Shown piece after piece: positions 10,788 to 24,092 of a stretch of 64,000 bases of DNA. Under the pieces are notes generated by a model. It was given only the letters and a program-made list of their open reading frames with translations, did no database searches and was not told where the DNA came from. The stretch is taken from contig OY855903.1 in assembly GCA_963693305.1 (NCBI GenBank), positions 25,564,455 through 25,628,454 of the forward strand, given 5' to 3'. Origin of the DNA: Meandrina meandrites (taxonomy: Eukaryota > Cnidaria > Anthozoa > Scleractinia > Meandrinidae). A program made the translations under genes and the position numbers. Each line of letters starts with the position of its first letter. Position 1 is the first letter of the stretch.

Positions 10788-12989
10788 ACATGTGATTTAT
10801 TGCTAGTTTTGAGAATTCTTTAATAGATCAAGACAATTGATTTTTTGTATCATCATTTCCTGTCTGCTTGGCAATGCAATGTGTTGATGTCGATATTGTT
10901 TACTCTCGGAAATTTACGTGATTTAGAAACAAAACCTAGCATCTTTACATCGAAGGAAATCTCCAAATAAGGTGGAAAGCACGATTGTGCGAGTCTGATA
11001 AACCACATTAAAGAAAATCGCTGGTTTATAAGGTTTAAAGGACTAAAATCGGGATTACAAAGCTCGAAATTTTATACATCTCTTACCAGGTTTAAAAGGA
11101 ATCTGAAAACTACCGAGTTTCTTATATAATTTGTACGTACATTTCCTCTGATAAAGTCAAATATGTGAACATTTTAGCACATACCTCTCAAACCGCCTTC
11201 TGATTCCTGAAAACGCTTTGTCGTGTAAATACTGACGAAATGGCATGCCGCCATCTGGATTCACTCCAGACGTCAGACTAACCAGACCAAAATGGTGTTA
11301 AACGTAAGAGGAAATGGACTGATTGCTCGCGACAGCGGGAAACCACTAATCATAAAGGGATAATCGGTTAATGACAACTGTAAACTTACGCAAGAAATTG
11401 GTAATCGGCGTTTATGGCGGATAAACAACGGACGAGAATTATAGATCATCAGACTCGAATCACACTTTTCTACGGCTGAGAGAACGAATTAACAGCCTGT
11501 TTCGTCGCAAAATCGCTAGATATACCTTCTACATCGAATGAGGAAACATCGCCGATCGCCGAACAGAAAATTGGTCAACTCGATCGCGTCGCAAGGCTTC
11601 GTGGCTCAGGTAAACATGCTTACCAATTTTAACGTATGATTCAAACAAATTCAAACGATAGCTGATCATAAACCTTCAACGTTTAGAAGTTCATGATACA
11701 ATAATCAAAATAGTGGGAGAATTACAGATCTCACTAGACATATGTTGTAAACTTGGTAGATGTGCCAATGTGCTTAGTTTTTAGTTTATACAAACAGGAA
11801 GTAGGTTTGGACTGTCGTTTCACAATAACTATCTTAGACCTTCTCAGCAGTAGCTTGTAAGAATGTGAATTTTTTTAGTCTTTGCCCTACCCGGTAATGT
11901 GGTTGTCACTGGACTGATTTTGAGCACGCGTGCTGGGGTGCGTGCAAGACGGGAACAAAAACAAACAATCAAGTAATTAAACTACAGAACCGGCCGGCCA
12001 GTTCTTCGGGGGGTGGAAGGGGAATAATGAATAATGAATAACGGGCTAAAACGGAAAATGAATAAGGAATATTTAAAGGTTTCAATGCTTGGAATAATGA
12101 ATAAGTCATTTCCAGTAAATGAATATCGCTGATACGGAAGCGGATATTTGTGGTTATTTTAATTTTTTAATTTTTTTTTAATTTGACCATAGCTATCTGC
12201 AATGAGTCAAATTACCGAGGTCGAGGGTGATCTGCATTCAATCAGATACCAATTTTTTTTCCTGTGTATTTTTGTCGGATTGGTGCGTCCTTTGTTCGTT
12301 TTTGATTGTTCAACTGTCAACAATGTCGATTCGTCTCCACGTGAGATGTTTGACCTTTGATATAAAGTGATCTTCAACCCATGTGAGCGGATTTTTGTCA
12401 GTGTTTACGGTTCAAAAAACGATTGAAGTAACGAGTGGTTTCGCAACGGAACACCAGAATGGGTCGAGAAATGGATCGTTCGGCAGAGAATCGGTAGAGA
12501 CTGATCAGACATGAGAAAATGTAAGCAATATGTTTAATTTGAAGTGGAGAAAGGTGTAGACCCGGGGTGTAGATCTGCGTCGAATCTGGGTGAATCTGAT
12601 ATGTTTTCATTGTTTTATGATGCATGCACCGATACTTTGGGGATTGTTCATTCTTCATGGGTAAGGGAGGAGGCTGGTGGGATGTTAGGGGGGCTACCTT
12701 TTAGTGTGAGTTAAATGATGGCATTACAATGCCATAAAATAGCGTTTCTGGGGTTCAAAAACTGAAACCTTTCCCGGGGTGCATGCTACCTGGGCCCCCT
12801 ACTCTGGGGCGGATCTAGGGGGGTTCGGGGGTGGGGGACTCGGTCGAATCCCCAAAATTGAAACCGCTAACGTCAAAACATTTGTTAATAGAAAAGTTAA
12901 ACCTTAGCTGCTCCCTAACATTGACTGTCTGCTACGAATTGTTTGCACTATATATACCAGTCACCTCAGCCGACAACGAGCGAGCAAAC
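10788..12989. other. Intergenic DNA, no gene recognised
   Basis: Mostly unremarkable AT-rich sequence. At about 12025-12115 the words 'aataatgaataa' and 'ggaataatgaat' recur in a degenerate simple repeat. Near 12800-12850 there is a G-rich patch. No open frame shows coding character. Confidence 0.4.
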
Positions 12990-13193
12990 TAGCCTGCGTA
13001 GCTGGCGGTATCCCGGTATTGTTGGGTTTTAAAGCACGCACAAGCAAGTGGCGAAGCCGCGACAACGAGCGGCACAGCCGCGAAAGGCTTGGGGAGGAGG
13101 AATTGAAAAAAATCCTCCTCCCCAAGCCTCTCGCGGCTTCGCAGCTTGCTTGTGCGCGCTTTAACCCAACAATACCGCCAGCTACGCAGGCTA
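12990..13193. mobile_element. hAT-type foldback MITE with 8-bp target duplication
   Basis: The identical octamer GAGCAAAC lies at 12982-12989 and 13194-13201, directly flanking an inverted repeat that starts TAGCCTGCGTAGCTGGCGGT and ends with its complement. The arms run about 100 bp with a small A-rich loop near 13102-13112 (attgaaaaaaa). An 8-bp target duplication with short inverted termini is the signature of hAT transposons. There is no transposase; three overlapping 88-90-codon frames across it are by-products of the palindrome. Confidence 0.8.
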
Positions 13194-13201
13194 GAGCAAA
13201 C

Positions 13202-14731
13202 AGCACTTTGAAGGACCACTTTGACAACGGAAAGACTGTCAGGCTTGGCGCTGATGAACATTCATTACGAAAAGCCTATTTACTATGATGCTGTGGTTCA
13301 AATTTTTGCGGAAAAATACCCCCGAAGAATGCTTTTTATTGATCCCGTCTTTGATGAAACACAAGATTGAAAAAGTTCAAATGTAGTATATTTTCACATA
13401 GTTTTGTAAATGCGAATTTGAATTCGAAAACATAATGTTTGATCATTTTAGCGTAGCTTTGCAATATTTTGTTGCAAGAGTGACATTTTGACTTCTAATG
13501 AAGAGGGAGGGCCATTTTATTTTAACAGGCACTTTCTATCTGAGGTCAATTCTACGGCCACGCGAGATTAGAAAAGTCCAGGGTCGTAATTGAAAGGACA
13601 TGAACAATTCTCAGGAAAACAAGGGCTCGAAACAGCCGACTTCGAAATAGCGATTGTTGTTTGTTTGTTTAATCTTAGAGTTCCGCGTTGAAAATGCATT
13701 ATCAGCGGCTTTCATTTCTAGCCTTAGTAACAACAGATAAATTGCTTTTACAAGTTGCTACTTTTAATTAACTTTCGAACCAGCCACATACCTAAGAGCT
13801 CTTCGACTGAATAACCAGCTGTTGCCTACAATATTACTATTTTTAGTCAAGTGCATAGTTATAACACTAGATCGGCCAGTCGTTATCGATCACATCAAAG
13901 CCATACAAACGACCCCACAATCGTTAGGCAGTTTACGATACTTTATCAAGGTCCTTAAATTTGGAATTCTCTCCCAATATCCATCACTATTTTAACAAGC
14001 TTTCCTACTTTTAAGAAAAAGACGATTGAATTTTTTAATGACACGATAGTACTTAATTGGCCAAGCCGCACACTCACAGTTCAATTATAAATATATTGAT
14101 AACCGAGGTTGCCTCCCCTATAAGCCTGGTGGTTTCTTGCAGGTCTCCTCGCCCTATTTCCGTCTTTGATTCTTTATAATTATTCTTGTTTTTTTTTTGC
14201 GGCGAATAAACTGATGATGAAGATGATGATGATCAATAACCAAAGGAAATATGTGTTAGATAAGCTCAATAATTGTTAAAAAAAACTAGCAACATTTTCT
14301 ATCCCAACAGAAAATAACATGCTGTTTAACCAATCAGGAGCTATTTTCCGTGCAGTGCTTGGCACCGGTATGTTTTCCCGCGCTTGAAACCGGTTGCACA
14401 GTTTTTACCTCGAGTTGTGATTGCGTGGATCCTGCATGTTTTGCTTGGCCAAATGTGGATTACATTAGTCTGCATTTACAGGAAAAATGTTATTTCAGGT
14501 AAATGAAGTTGTAAGCTCGACAAACAATACGATGTGAATAAAACACAGAGATTATACCGCTTATCAATCCATTAATGATAACTGAATTAGCAAAATGCTC
14601 ATGGGGCCGAGCATTCAAACATTAAAAGAAGTGTTACAGATTAAACATAACAAGGGTAAAAATCAGGAGGCAAACCAGTTGGCTGTTTACAAGTGAGGCC
14701 GATCGACGAATTGAATTCGGATGGACGATCG
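13202..14731. other. Intergenic DNA, no gene recognised
   Basis: AT-rich, with short frames only. A small GATGAT run occurs near 14213-14232. Nothing else supportable. Confidence 0.4.
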
Positions 14732-14860
<129 letters not shown>

Positions 14861-17800
14861 TATTCTATCAATCTCAGTCTGTAGTTTGGTATTTTATGAC
14901 ATAGAATTAGAACTGAACAAAAGGCGACCAAATTTATTATGATTTACTTTAAACGAGCTGTACTAAACATACGTTCAAGTTCAATACTTTGGTTTAACGT
15001 GTTTCGTTATTCAAAACGTGCAATGAATTCGATTTACACATACGAAAAACTTAATTATTAAATGTATGGCAAAAGCACGTATTTAAGGAAATAATTAAAT
15101 TTCCAAGAAATAAACCTTATTCTTTAATACATCAGAGAAATCGGAAGAAAAGGTGTAACCAATAAAATCCCTAAGAACAAAATTTGAATGTCCAATGCTT
15201 ATCTGCATGTTTTTCCAGTGATTAAATAGATTACAGTGATACAAAGAACAACGCAACTCTCCTTTCTAAAGGCATACGGAAGTGAAAATGTCAACGGTCG
15301 TTGCTAAGTGGAAATACTCGGTTAAAAACGTGCTCGCTGCATGAACTAAACTAAAAATATATCAACGTAATAAAAAGTACTCAATCTTCGCTACTAAACA
15401 TTACTGGGTATGATCTGAAGAAATGGAAAGTTCTAAACGCACACATGCATTGAAAACGTATAATTAACTAGCTTGTAATACGACTGTAGAAATGACATCG
15501 ACATGTTATCCACTGAATACCTTTTCACGTAGCCGAGAAAATTCATTAGTATTGTTTTGACAAAGCCAGAATTAGATTGCTTTTTACAGAAGAAAAAATC
15601 TAATGAAAAAGGTAAGGATGGGGTCACGCATTACCGTCCAAACACCACGTTGCCCAGAAGGCTTACGTATCGGGTGCTTAACAAAGCTTGGAGCGGAGAT
15701 TCTATTTCGTAATTATGAATTTGCTGTCTGACTTTAACTTATATTCCCATTTAATTTTCGTCGCTAATCCTTTAGATTTAAACCTGAAAAAAATCAACTC
15801 TTGCATTTGTTAGCACAAGTTTTATTTCTGTAAGCAGTATGAATTTTTTGCTAGACGGGTAGGAAACGTTAAAACAAGAATGTTGGTGTCGCAACAATTT
15901 GCGGAGAGTTTCTAATATAGTATTAGAAAGGGGCCTTTTTAATTGTATGTTTTGTTTAAATCTCACCCCTTAGCTGTGACGAATGCGTCACTGCTAGAAA
16001 AGGTGGTTGGGCCTGTAATTACAAGAGCAAACTGAAAGAAGCGGAATCACAAAGCTGTTAATTAATTTGAATTCGTACAAAATCTGTAACGAGACAACGA
16101 TATATTTTTGCTCATTTCAATATGAATACGGCCGCTCTAAGATCTTTCTCTTTTAAAAGCCGAGTATTTGCGTTTCGTGTGTCAATAATGCTAGGCAATT
16201 TCCCCCCAAAAAAGTCCTCGGCTTACATCAAGTGCACTAAACGCCTTTAAATTTACCTGTATCGGAGACAGACATTTTAATTTTAGTTAAATAGCGAGTT
16301 GGAACAGACCGAAATCGATCAGTGATAAATACACCAGGTACGTACGATGCAGGAAGAAATATTCTGTTAAATTGTAAGCAACCAATTTTCTTTCTCACAC
16401 ATGTTGAATTGAAAATGAAAACAAAGCGATATGAAATGAAATACTTAAGTCTCCCTGAACGAAATGCTAAAATACGAATCAACATGGGTTTAAAATGTTC
16501 GCTGCTATCAAAACGTTTTGATTTGTAAATTGCTAAATGAAGAAACATTTTAATTTATTGCTGGACAGTTGTTTGAGGTTTCATAAACTTTAGACGAACA
16601 AAAAGCATTTTCATTGAAGTATCCACGAGTACAAAGTTAACAATGTGCAATATCATGACTTTGATGTCGAAAAATGTATAATAATTTAAAATGATAAATT
16701 TGCAAACCGCCCATGTACCGTGAATCACGTATCTCGTAGATTTAATTACTGTGTTTTTGTCTCGCAAAGCAATGTGAAAAGACATTCTCGCTGATTGAAA
16801 AAAAAGTAGGATTTCAGCCAAGACTAGGTTTTCGCGTAAATTTAAAAATTGAAATATAGCAGTTCCTGCTTCGTTAAAAATGAAATAAAAAGGGTTCTTG
16901 CTACTCTAAGAATATTGAATGACTGAACTCAAAATTTCCTTTCTTTACAATATAACGTTTTTAATCATTGTCTGACACGTTACATTAAAGGTGCGAAGAC
17001 GTAAGTAAGCCTTCGCTTCTTTCAGCTTTGCTGTCTGTTACATTTTCGCAACGTTTTTATTATATTGGCAAGTGAACTGTTATAATAACAACTTAAAAAA
17101 GTGGTGAAGGACAAGATGTAAAAGACACAAATGATGAATTTGGTGCTTCAATAAACCAGAAACATTGTTCTTGTTGTTAGCTAAAATTCTGTGTATTGTA
17201 ACTAATTAATAACCAGCGACCATCCGTATACAAATATTGCCAATAGTGGACAACCTAGCAGGTGAATTGAACTGCATTGTTTGAACTAACAGATACAAAG
17301 GCAGCATCACACAAACTGATTTGTAACTGAAATTGGAAAAGCCACAGTCGGGACAGGAATTTCTCTCCGCGACAAACGGTGAGGTACTTATGCTTCAATT
17401 TGCAATTATCGCAGCCAAAAAATAACCAAAATATTCAACGTGACAGAAATGCTACGAAATCGAGACTGACATGTAATTTTATTTGCTTGGACATGGAAAA
17501 AGTAGAATTTCACGTTAATTAACTCTTAAAAGCGGCCAGTTACTTTCTATGTAAGAAGATCGCAAACAAACGTATAAATATACAAGTTCGGGGATTTTAC
17601 TCGTGTCTATTCCGATAAAATGTACAAAAGAGTGTTCACCGGGGTAAAGCAGCAACCGAGTGTAATCCTAGAAGGCGCTCGCCCGTCAAAAGAAAATGTT
17701 CGGTTTTCTATTTTTCTTTTTTAATTTATTGACCCTTAATTAAAAGAAATTACTCCTTGACTCAGTAAAAGGCCCGAAAAAAATTAAATAAACATGCAAT

Positions 17801-19819
17801 TTCGTCTTCTTTTCCAACTCTTCGAAAGGTTGCTATGATTGGTTCCTTCATATCGGTTCAATTTCCATCACAATCAAGAGATATTTACCTTGCCTCATCC
17901 TTAGAAATCGCAATACAAAAGATCTTGCTTTCTTTCTCTCTTCTCAAAAGCACTTGAACGATGATCTTCCAAAGGGGAAACATTGGTTTATTAATAAATT
18001 AAAATGTCAAGTTCTTAAAAACGTTTCACGTCAAACAGGCTGAAATTCAAAAGATTCGCTAATGCAGGCGTTAAGACTATGCAAATTAATCGATGATGAT
18101 GAAATTGCTTTCAACCATGCCTCTTTTGCATGGCACTCTACACAATTTTCAATTTATAGAATTCAAAGCCTCAACCGCTATAGGTTTAGATTTTAATTTC
18201 AAACAGGTTTAAAATTTGTCCGTTCGTCTTCTAGAAACGGTATTTTCCACAAGTTAATGGAAATAAAATCTTCGTTCAATCGTTCAAAAGCTACAAACAC
18301 TCAGAACCTCATCAACGCCGTTTACTTCGGTTAATACTTTTATCTTTTAAAATACCCATTCATAAATTGAAGTACAATATAACGTCTTCAGATAACGAAC
18401 TATGGGAGCATATCTTAGGAAATGCAATATCTCACAAGAAATAAGTTTTGCAGCATTTTGTAACACATTCATCTTTAATTTTTTTTATACTAAAATGTAT
18501 GCAAAAATACAAAGTGCCCCCCTACAGAAGTAGACAACAATATATTATATATTTTTGTGAGAACACAAGTAAGAAGCAAGTGTGAATTGTACTTTGAGAG
18601 GAATGGTGCTCAATTTTAAGAAAAGCGAATTATGCAAAAACAAGTTGTTACATATGACTTTAAGAATGGCTTTGTATAGCAACTTTGTCATACTAATTTA
18701 TCCTGCGTTTTTCAGAGATAACATGTTTCCTCGTTTAAAAATCGATGTTTTTGTAAAATGCTTTTACAAATCAAATCTTCAAAATGTCCGGTAATTGTTT
18801 TATTCATGAAAGGCAAAATTTGCATAAGATAGAAGTCACGATGTCGCAACGTAATATGAAACCTCGCTAATGGATCGGATATATCCAAAATGTTAAGTCA
18901 CAACCATTTCCTAAAATTAACAAGTTTGGGGTTGATAAGTTCCTCAAAACAAAAAACACAGTGGCTTAATGAAGCTTACAAATTGACAGTTTATAGTGAC
19001 AAATTGTTCTACTTCGACAGCTTTCGAAGAAAAAAGGTTAAAAAAAAAACGAAAGAAGAAACGGCAACATAAGTTGTTGGAAAACACATTCTTATCTCAA
19101 TTACGTTTTTCAAAGTTTTAAAATCACAATTTAGCTCACTTTTAACTTTTTCACGTTTGTCAAGGACAGTCAAGGTAAGAAAAAAATAATTTCTTCTTTA
19201 GTCAGTGCAGTGGGATCAGAACCATAAAACATCAAGTTGTGATGGTGCAGATCTGCTCTTTTGGGCAATTAATAACCACTGCAGGACAAATCTTAACCAT
19301 ATAAGTGCACTGGAAAGAGAGAAACATTTACAGGTTGGGCTTTTCAGCTAACTCATGCAAAACTAGGTATATTGAAAAAGACAATAACAGTAGAAAGTAT
19401 ATCAACTGATAAAGACATGATTAGTATATAATCTCTTTCAATTATGGGGATAATATACATACTTTATTGGCTCGTCCCCAGGGGCTTTTCAGTCAATGTT
19501 TTAGTAAATTAAAAGTTGAAAGGTCGCAGGACGCTAAAACATGACAATAATAACGAAAAAAGAAATGTGGCAATAGTTGAATAGAAACCTAACAAAAAGA
19601 GAAATTAATAAGAAGCATTCGTACAAGTAGACGCTTGAAATCAGTCACGCATTCGCTCAGTTTGAACTCATTCCACATGCAGAGAGTCGCTCTAAAATTG
19701 AAAAAGTCCTTTGGCCGCTAACACGCACTGAATGTGGAAGTCTGGTATGATCAAAATTATTGATACTTAATGACCGACCCCTAGGAAAACTATGACCTTT
19801 TCGCCCCGAGAGCCTCCGT
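14861..19819. other. Long AT-rich intergenic stretch
   Basis: About 5 kb with no recognised gene, RNA or transposon. Frames reach about 100 codons on either strand, but several overlap one another at 16237-16821 and none has recognisable domains. Isolated donor-like sites (for example CAAG-gtaaga near 19174) lack partners. Confidence 0.45.
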
Positions 19820-20063
19820 GTTCTTTACGGTGGAGCCGAGCGAGGGGCACACTAAGGGTCAAACGAGTTGTTGAAGTACCGTTCAAATTGCATATTGATC
19901 ATGATGACAATTACGTCGCATCGTGTTGATAGCAGCTTTCCTGTTCAAAATTTTATCTACCTATTATCCGGGTTGCGAGAAATGTTAACCAGAAAATAAA
20001 AACAGTTATGCATGTAGGAAGGAATGGTTTAACTTTTGCATGTCGACATTTCGAGAAATTTCT
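19820..20063. repeat. Segmental duplication, block A, copy 1
   Basis: It runs from gttctttacggtggagccga to tcgacatttcgagaaatttc and is repeated with few changes at 20285-20531. It is followed directly by block B (20077-20282). The unit order is A-B-A'-insert-B'. No coding function is evident. Confidence 0.8.
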
Positions 20064-20076
20064 TACTAAGAAATTG

Positions 20077-20282
20077 TTTAGTTTAACGAAAAAAGGACAA
20101 ATTGACTTAATTCATTGTATAAAATTTATGTTGAGTGTTTTAACCTTTGTTACTTCCGTGGATGGAAGTTAACTTTTCAGTTGTAGTCAAATTATTTGCA
20201 TTTTCAATCAAGCTTGGACAAGCTTTTAACGCGTCTGTGATCTTTTGCATTATTCGCCAAGTGTGTGGGAGACAGTTATCAC
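20077..20282. repeat. Segmental duplication, block B, copy 1
   Basis: It runs from tttagtttaacgaaaaaagg to gggagacagttatcac and recurs at 21189-21400 with small differences, including an extra 'aaaaat' in the second copy after 'gtcaaat'. It joins block A to A' with no gap, so A+B is a roughly 465-bp unit that was duplicated in tandem. Confidence 0.8.
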
Positions 20283-20284
20283 AA

Positions 20285-20531
20285 TGTTCTTCGCGGTGGA
20301 GCCGAGCGAGGGGCACACTAAGGGTCAAGCGAGTTATTGAAGTACCGTTCAAATTGCATATTGATCATGATGACAATTACGTCGCATCGTGTAAAAAGCA
20401 GCTTTCCTATTCGTCAAAATTTTATGTACCTATTTTCCGGGTGCGAGAAAAGCTAACCAGAAAAAAACAACAGTTATGTTTGTTTGAAGGAATGGTTTAT
20501 TTTTTGCATGTCGACATTTCGAGAAATTTCT
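20285..20531. repeat. Segmental duplication, block A, copy 2
   Basis: Near-identical to 19820-20063 from gttcttcgcggtggagccga to gacatttcgagaaatttct. Unlike copy 1 it is not followed by block B: the sequence changes abruptly at 20532. The 128-codon plus-strand frame that begins at 20147 spans B and A' and is not considered a gene. Confidence 0.8.
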
Positions 20532-21188
20532 AATTTGCCCAAAAAACGTTGAGCTGTACATGCGCATTAACGTGGCCTTAAAGATCCGATTTAGCTTGAA
20601 AGCACGTACGTCTGATTATTTACAAAAAAGACAACTTTCGAAGACACCGCAGCCTTTTCACTTTTGTGTTGACGCGAAGACAATAACTTTTGAAAACAAT
20701 GGGGCAATTTTATGTTTAAATTATCATGGTACGCTATATTTTACGCATGTGTAATGTCAGGCCACCATCGTTTTCGGAGCACCTGAAAACTGTTGTGTGG
20801 AAGAAGTTGCTTGCTCGACTGAACTACGTAATGTACTGACTTTTGGGAACGAAATGGTGAAGCCAAAGTTGTATGGCGCTGACAACTTGCGAGTTTAGAC
20901 AAGAAGGAAGTGCTGTACGAAGGTTTGTATCACCAATTAGACAAAATACAGTAATTTTTATATAGAAGCGCAAGTTTTTATTTCACGTATAGAGCGTTAG
21001 TCTCTAGTATTGTACAACTAAAACACTTGTTTAAAAATTGTGGAAAATGTTCGCATAAATAGAGAAGAGCTACGAGTACTTGGTTTTTTTGAATTGCGAA
21101 ACCAAAACACTTATTTTCTTAACAACGGATTACAATGAATACCAAAAAATTACATTCAATGCACGAACTTATCTGGTATTGAAATGTA
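20532..21188. other. 657-bp segment splitting the second duplicate
   Basis: It lies exactly where block B' should follow A'. It is either an insertion into the second unit or sequence lost from the first. I see no terminal inverted repeats, no clear target-site duplication and no open frame beyond 64 codons, so its nature is unknown. Confidence 0.5.
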
Positions 21189-21400
21189 TTTAGTTTAACG
21201 AAAAAAGGACAAATTGACTTCATCCCTTGTATAAAATTTATCTCGAGTGTTTTAACCTTTGTTCCTTCCGTGGATAGAAGTTAACTTTACAGCTGCAGTC
21301 AAATAAAAATTATTTGCATTTTCAATCAAGCCTGGACAAGCTTTTAACGCGTCTGTGATCTTTTGCATTATTTGCCAAGTTTGGGGGAAACAGTATTTAC
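21189..21400. repeat. Segmental duplication, block B, copy 2
   Basis: It matches 20077-20282 from tttagtttaacgaaaaaagg through the 'gcgtctgtgatcttttgcat' block to 'gaaacagtatttaca'. It is separated from block A' by 657 bp of unrelated sequence. Confidence 0.8.
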
Positions 21401-23907
21401 AAGACAGATAAAGACCAACTGAAAAGTAAGGTTAGAACACGAAAATTGAAATAAATTTGTTTTTCATGCCTAGGATTTTAGCGAATGTATATCAGGTGAT
21501 AGAAGAAAAACAAGCTTTGATATTATCGTTTACACAAGATCGCATTAGCAACTTTTCGTCTGGTAATAACTTGAATGTTTTTGACGTGCAATTAGGCCCT
21601 TTGCATTGTTAAAACAAAAACGTGCAGACAGCCTGAACTCGCGAGCCATAAGAAGGAGAAGACACGAAAGTACTAGCATACTCAGAACGATTTTCGTATC
21701 TGCTCAGACGCAACAGGTTTGGAAGCAATCCCATGTAAGGAACGTTTTATAAACTATACAAGCTACAAAAACAAAAAAATTGCTCAGCTTCACCATTGAG
21801 TTTTTTTATGGCGCTGAAAGGTCCTAACTTGTTTAAGCTTTTAGAATTTGACAGTTTTCATAATGTATATTAATATTTTTTAACGAGTTAAGGACTCGAC
21901 AGACCAGAGAGATTCGACAACTAAAATGAGTCGACAACTAGAAGTTTTTGGTAGAGCTTTTCCACTATAGAGGGCAAAGTCATCGATCGCGATAACTAAA
22001 ATTATTTACGAGAGCTTGGTAACTAGAGTTCGCGGCGCATGTCAGAGGGCATCTTTCAGCAATGAAACCGCTGGTAACAAACATTGATGATGGCTTACTT
22101 GTCGACAACCGTTTTAGAAGCAAGGAAAAACAAGTTGTCTACAACTAAAAAGAAAACTATTTAGTTGTCGATAACTATTTTTGTAAGTTTGTTATCGATA
22201 CCTCGCTTCACAGACTGGCTTTTAAGTTATTAATTACCTTTTACAGGGATAACCGGGATATAATTTTCCTTTTGTTTTCTTGGTGACAAAAGTGTGGTAT
22301 TTGTTTCATTTTTCGATACTACCTTCTTTTAAGAATTTTTCAACTGCGGAAAGAATAAGGCTATTGAAAGTTTAACCGCCAATAAGATATATTATGCATG
22401 TTACTAGAAACTACTATGTTTGAACTTTCCAAAGCTTAAATAAATACAGGAAGATCTTCACATGATTCAAAGAGACTTCAGGAAAATTGATTGCCACATT
22501 GCTACCAAAATTTAAATAACGAGCCACGTCCATGGCCGGTCAAATTTTATTGAAACTAGCATTGTCACCCAGAGCTATAATCAGTACACATCTTCTTGCA
22601 CTCGTTCTTGCCGAAAAAATTCCTTGCACCAGAACTTTGCAGCGTGCAATAGTTCTTAAGTGCGCTGGTAACAATTGTTTAGGAAGCATATAGGCATAAC
22701 TATTTTCTTTCTCCGATGTTTGCGCTCTACACAGAATAATACTAGTTTTACAGTTCAGGTACCACTGTCTTCAATTAAAACATCTGGACCGGTTGGATAG
22801 CAATTTATTTAATGTACAGCGTTATCCACCCTTTGAATAACAGGAACCTGGTGAGTTTGACATTGGCATGAATTATCCCCAATGAAAATAATTTGTCAAC
22901 ACTCAGTGTAAAATTTAGTTTCATTCATTTTGTCTATCAGCTTGATAAAGCTCCATACAGGATGTTACACGTTTTGAAGTACAGCGTTGTATAATTACAC
23001 CTGATGCGTTTACACTGACATATGATAATATTTTGTAGCTCTCAGTGCGAAAGTTCACTAACACACCAATATGGAAAGGATATTATATTTTAAAACCTAA
23101 ACAATTTTAAATAGTTACACCTAGGTACATTGAGCCAAAGTTTAATGATCGAGATTTTAATAAACTTTATCCAATGTTATTCCTTCTGTCATAATTCAGT
23201 TATTGGGGTGAGATGTTTAATATGGCAAATTTTGTATAGTCAGAAACGGTACGTAGTGCACTATCGAAATAACACATTAACAAAAGGAAATATTAAGCTA
23301 TACCTTTACGGCCTTAAGGTATCAGTTTGAATTACCGTTTGGAAACAAAAAAACACGACCATGCAGTAGAAACAAAGGATGGGAGTCGAAACTGAAATTT
23401 TAGCTGTGCTACACGATCCAAGGAGTGATCGAACAAGCAAGGTTGTCTTAGCGTTCAAAATAAAACGGAAACGTTAAAAATGATTTTCACGTTTTTATAG
23501 TATTCAAAGCGTGCTTCTATTTTCTACTTTTACCCATTCTGCCTCTGGTATTATCGCGTAGGCTTTTACGTTTCTTTCGGACAACCTTCTTGAAACAGCT
23601 GTATTTATCTCTACGAGATTTATGACTCACATATGTATAATGGAATATTCAAATAACTTTGAAAAGATGTTTACGTCACCACAGATCACCAAATGAACAA
23701 ATACTGCTATAGTTAATTAACATGCAGAAAATTCTTCCTTATTAACTTAGTTGAATTGTGTTTATTGAAAAGTTAAACAGGCCATTACTTCAAAAAATCT
23801 TAATGTATTCTGTTTTATCTACGTGTTTTCCATTTTTCATAAAGAAAATTTAGCTCCGGGCAAAATACTCAAGGTTTGGGTGGCGATAAAAATAAAATAA
23901 ATGACTG
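21401..23907. other. Intergenic AT-rich DNA
   Basis: No gene or complete repeat recognised. Between about 21890 and 22200 the words 'gtcgacaact', 'gtcgataact' and 'cgataactaa' recur, suggesting a decayed repeat. Confidence 0.4.
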
Positions 23908-24092
23908 CAGTTGGAATCACGATAACAGGAACACTCGATAACCCAACCTCCCGCTAACTCGAACCTCTTTTTATTCCTTGTCCGGTCATTATTTCATTTA
24001 TTTCACCCTCGATAACTCGAACCCCTCCCCCCCACGATGACCCGAATCTTTCTGGAATACCCTTAAAGGTTCGACTTATCGGGATTTAACTG
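23908..24092. mobile_element. pogo/Tigger-like MITE
   Basis: The left end CAGTTGGAATCACGATAA and the right end (complement CAGTTAAATCCCGATAA) form imperfect inverted termini. The right end is followed by TA. The interior is rich in 'ctcgataactcgaacc', typical of short pogo-like elements that start CAGT. The left flanking TA appears mutated. No transposase. Confidence 0.5.

Noticed and set aside
20147..20533. 128-codon plus-strand frame
   Set aside because: It spans duplicated blocks B and A' and the equivalent frame is not preserved in the other copies, so coding is unlikely.
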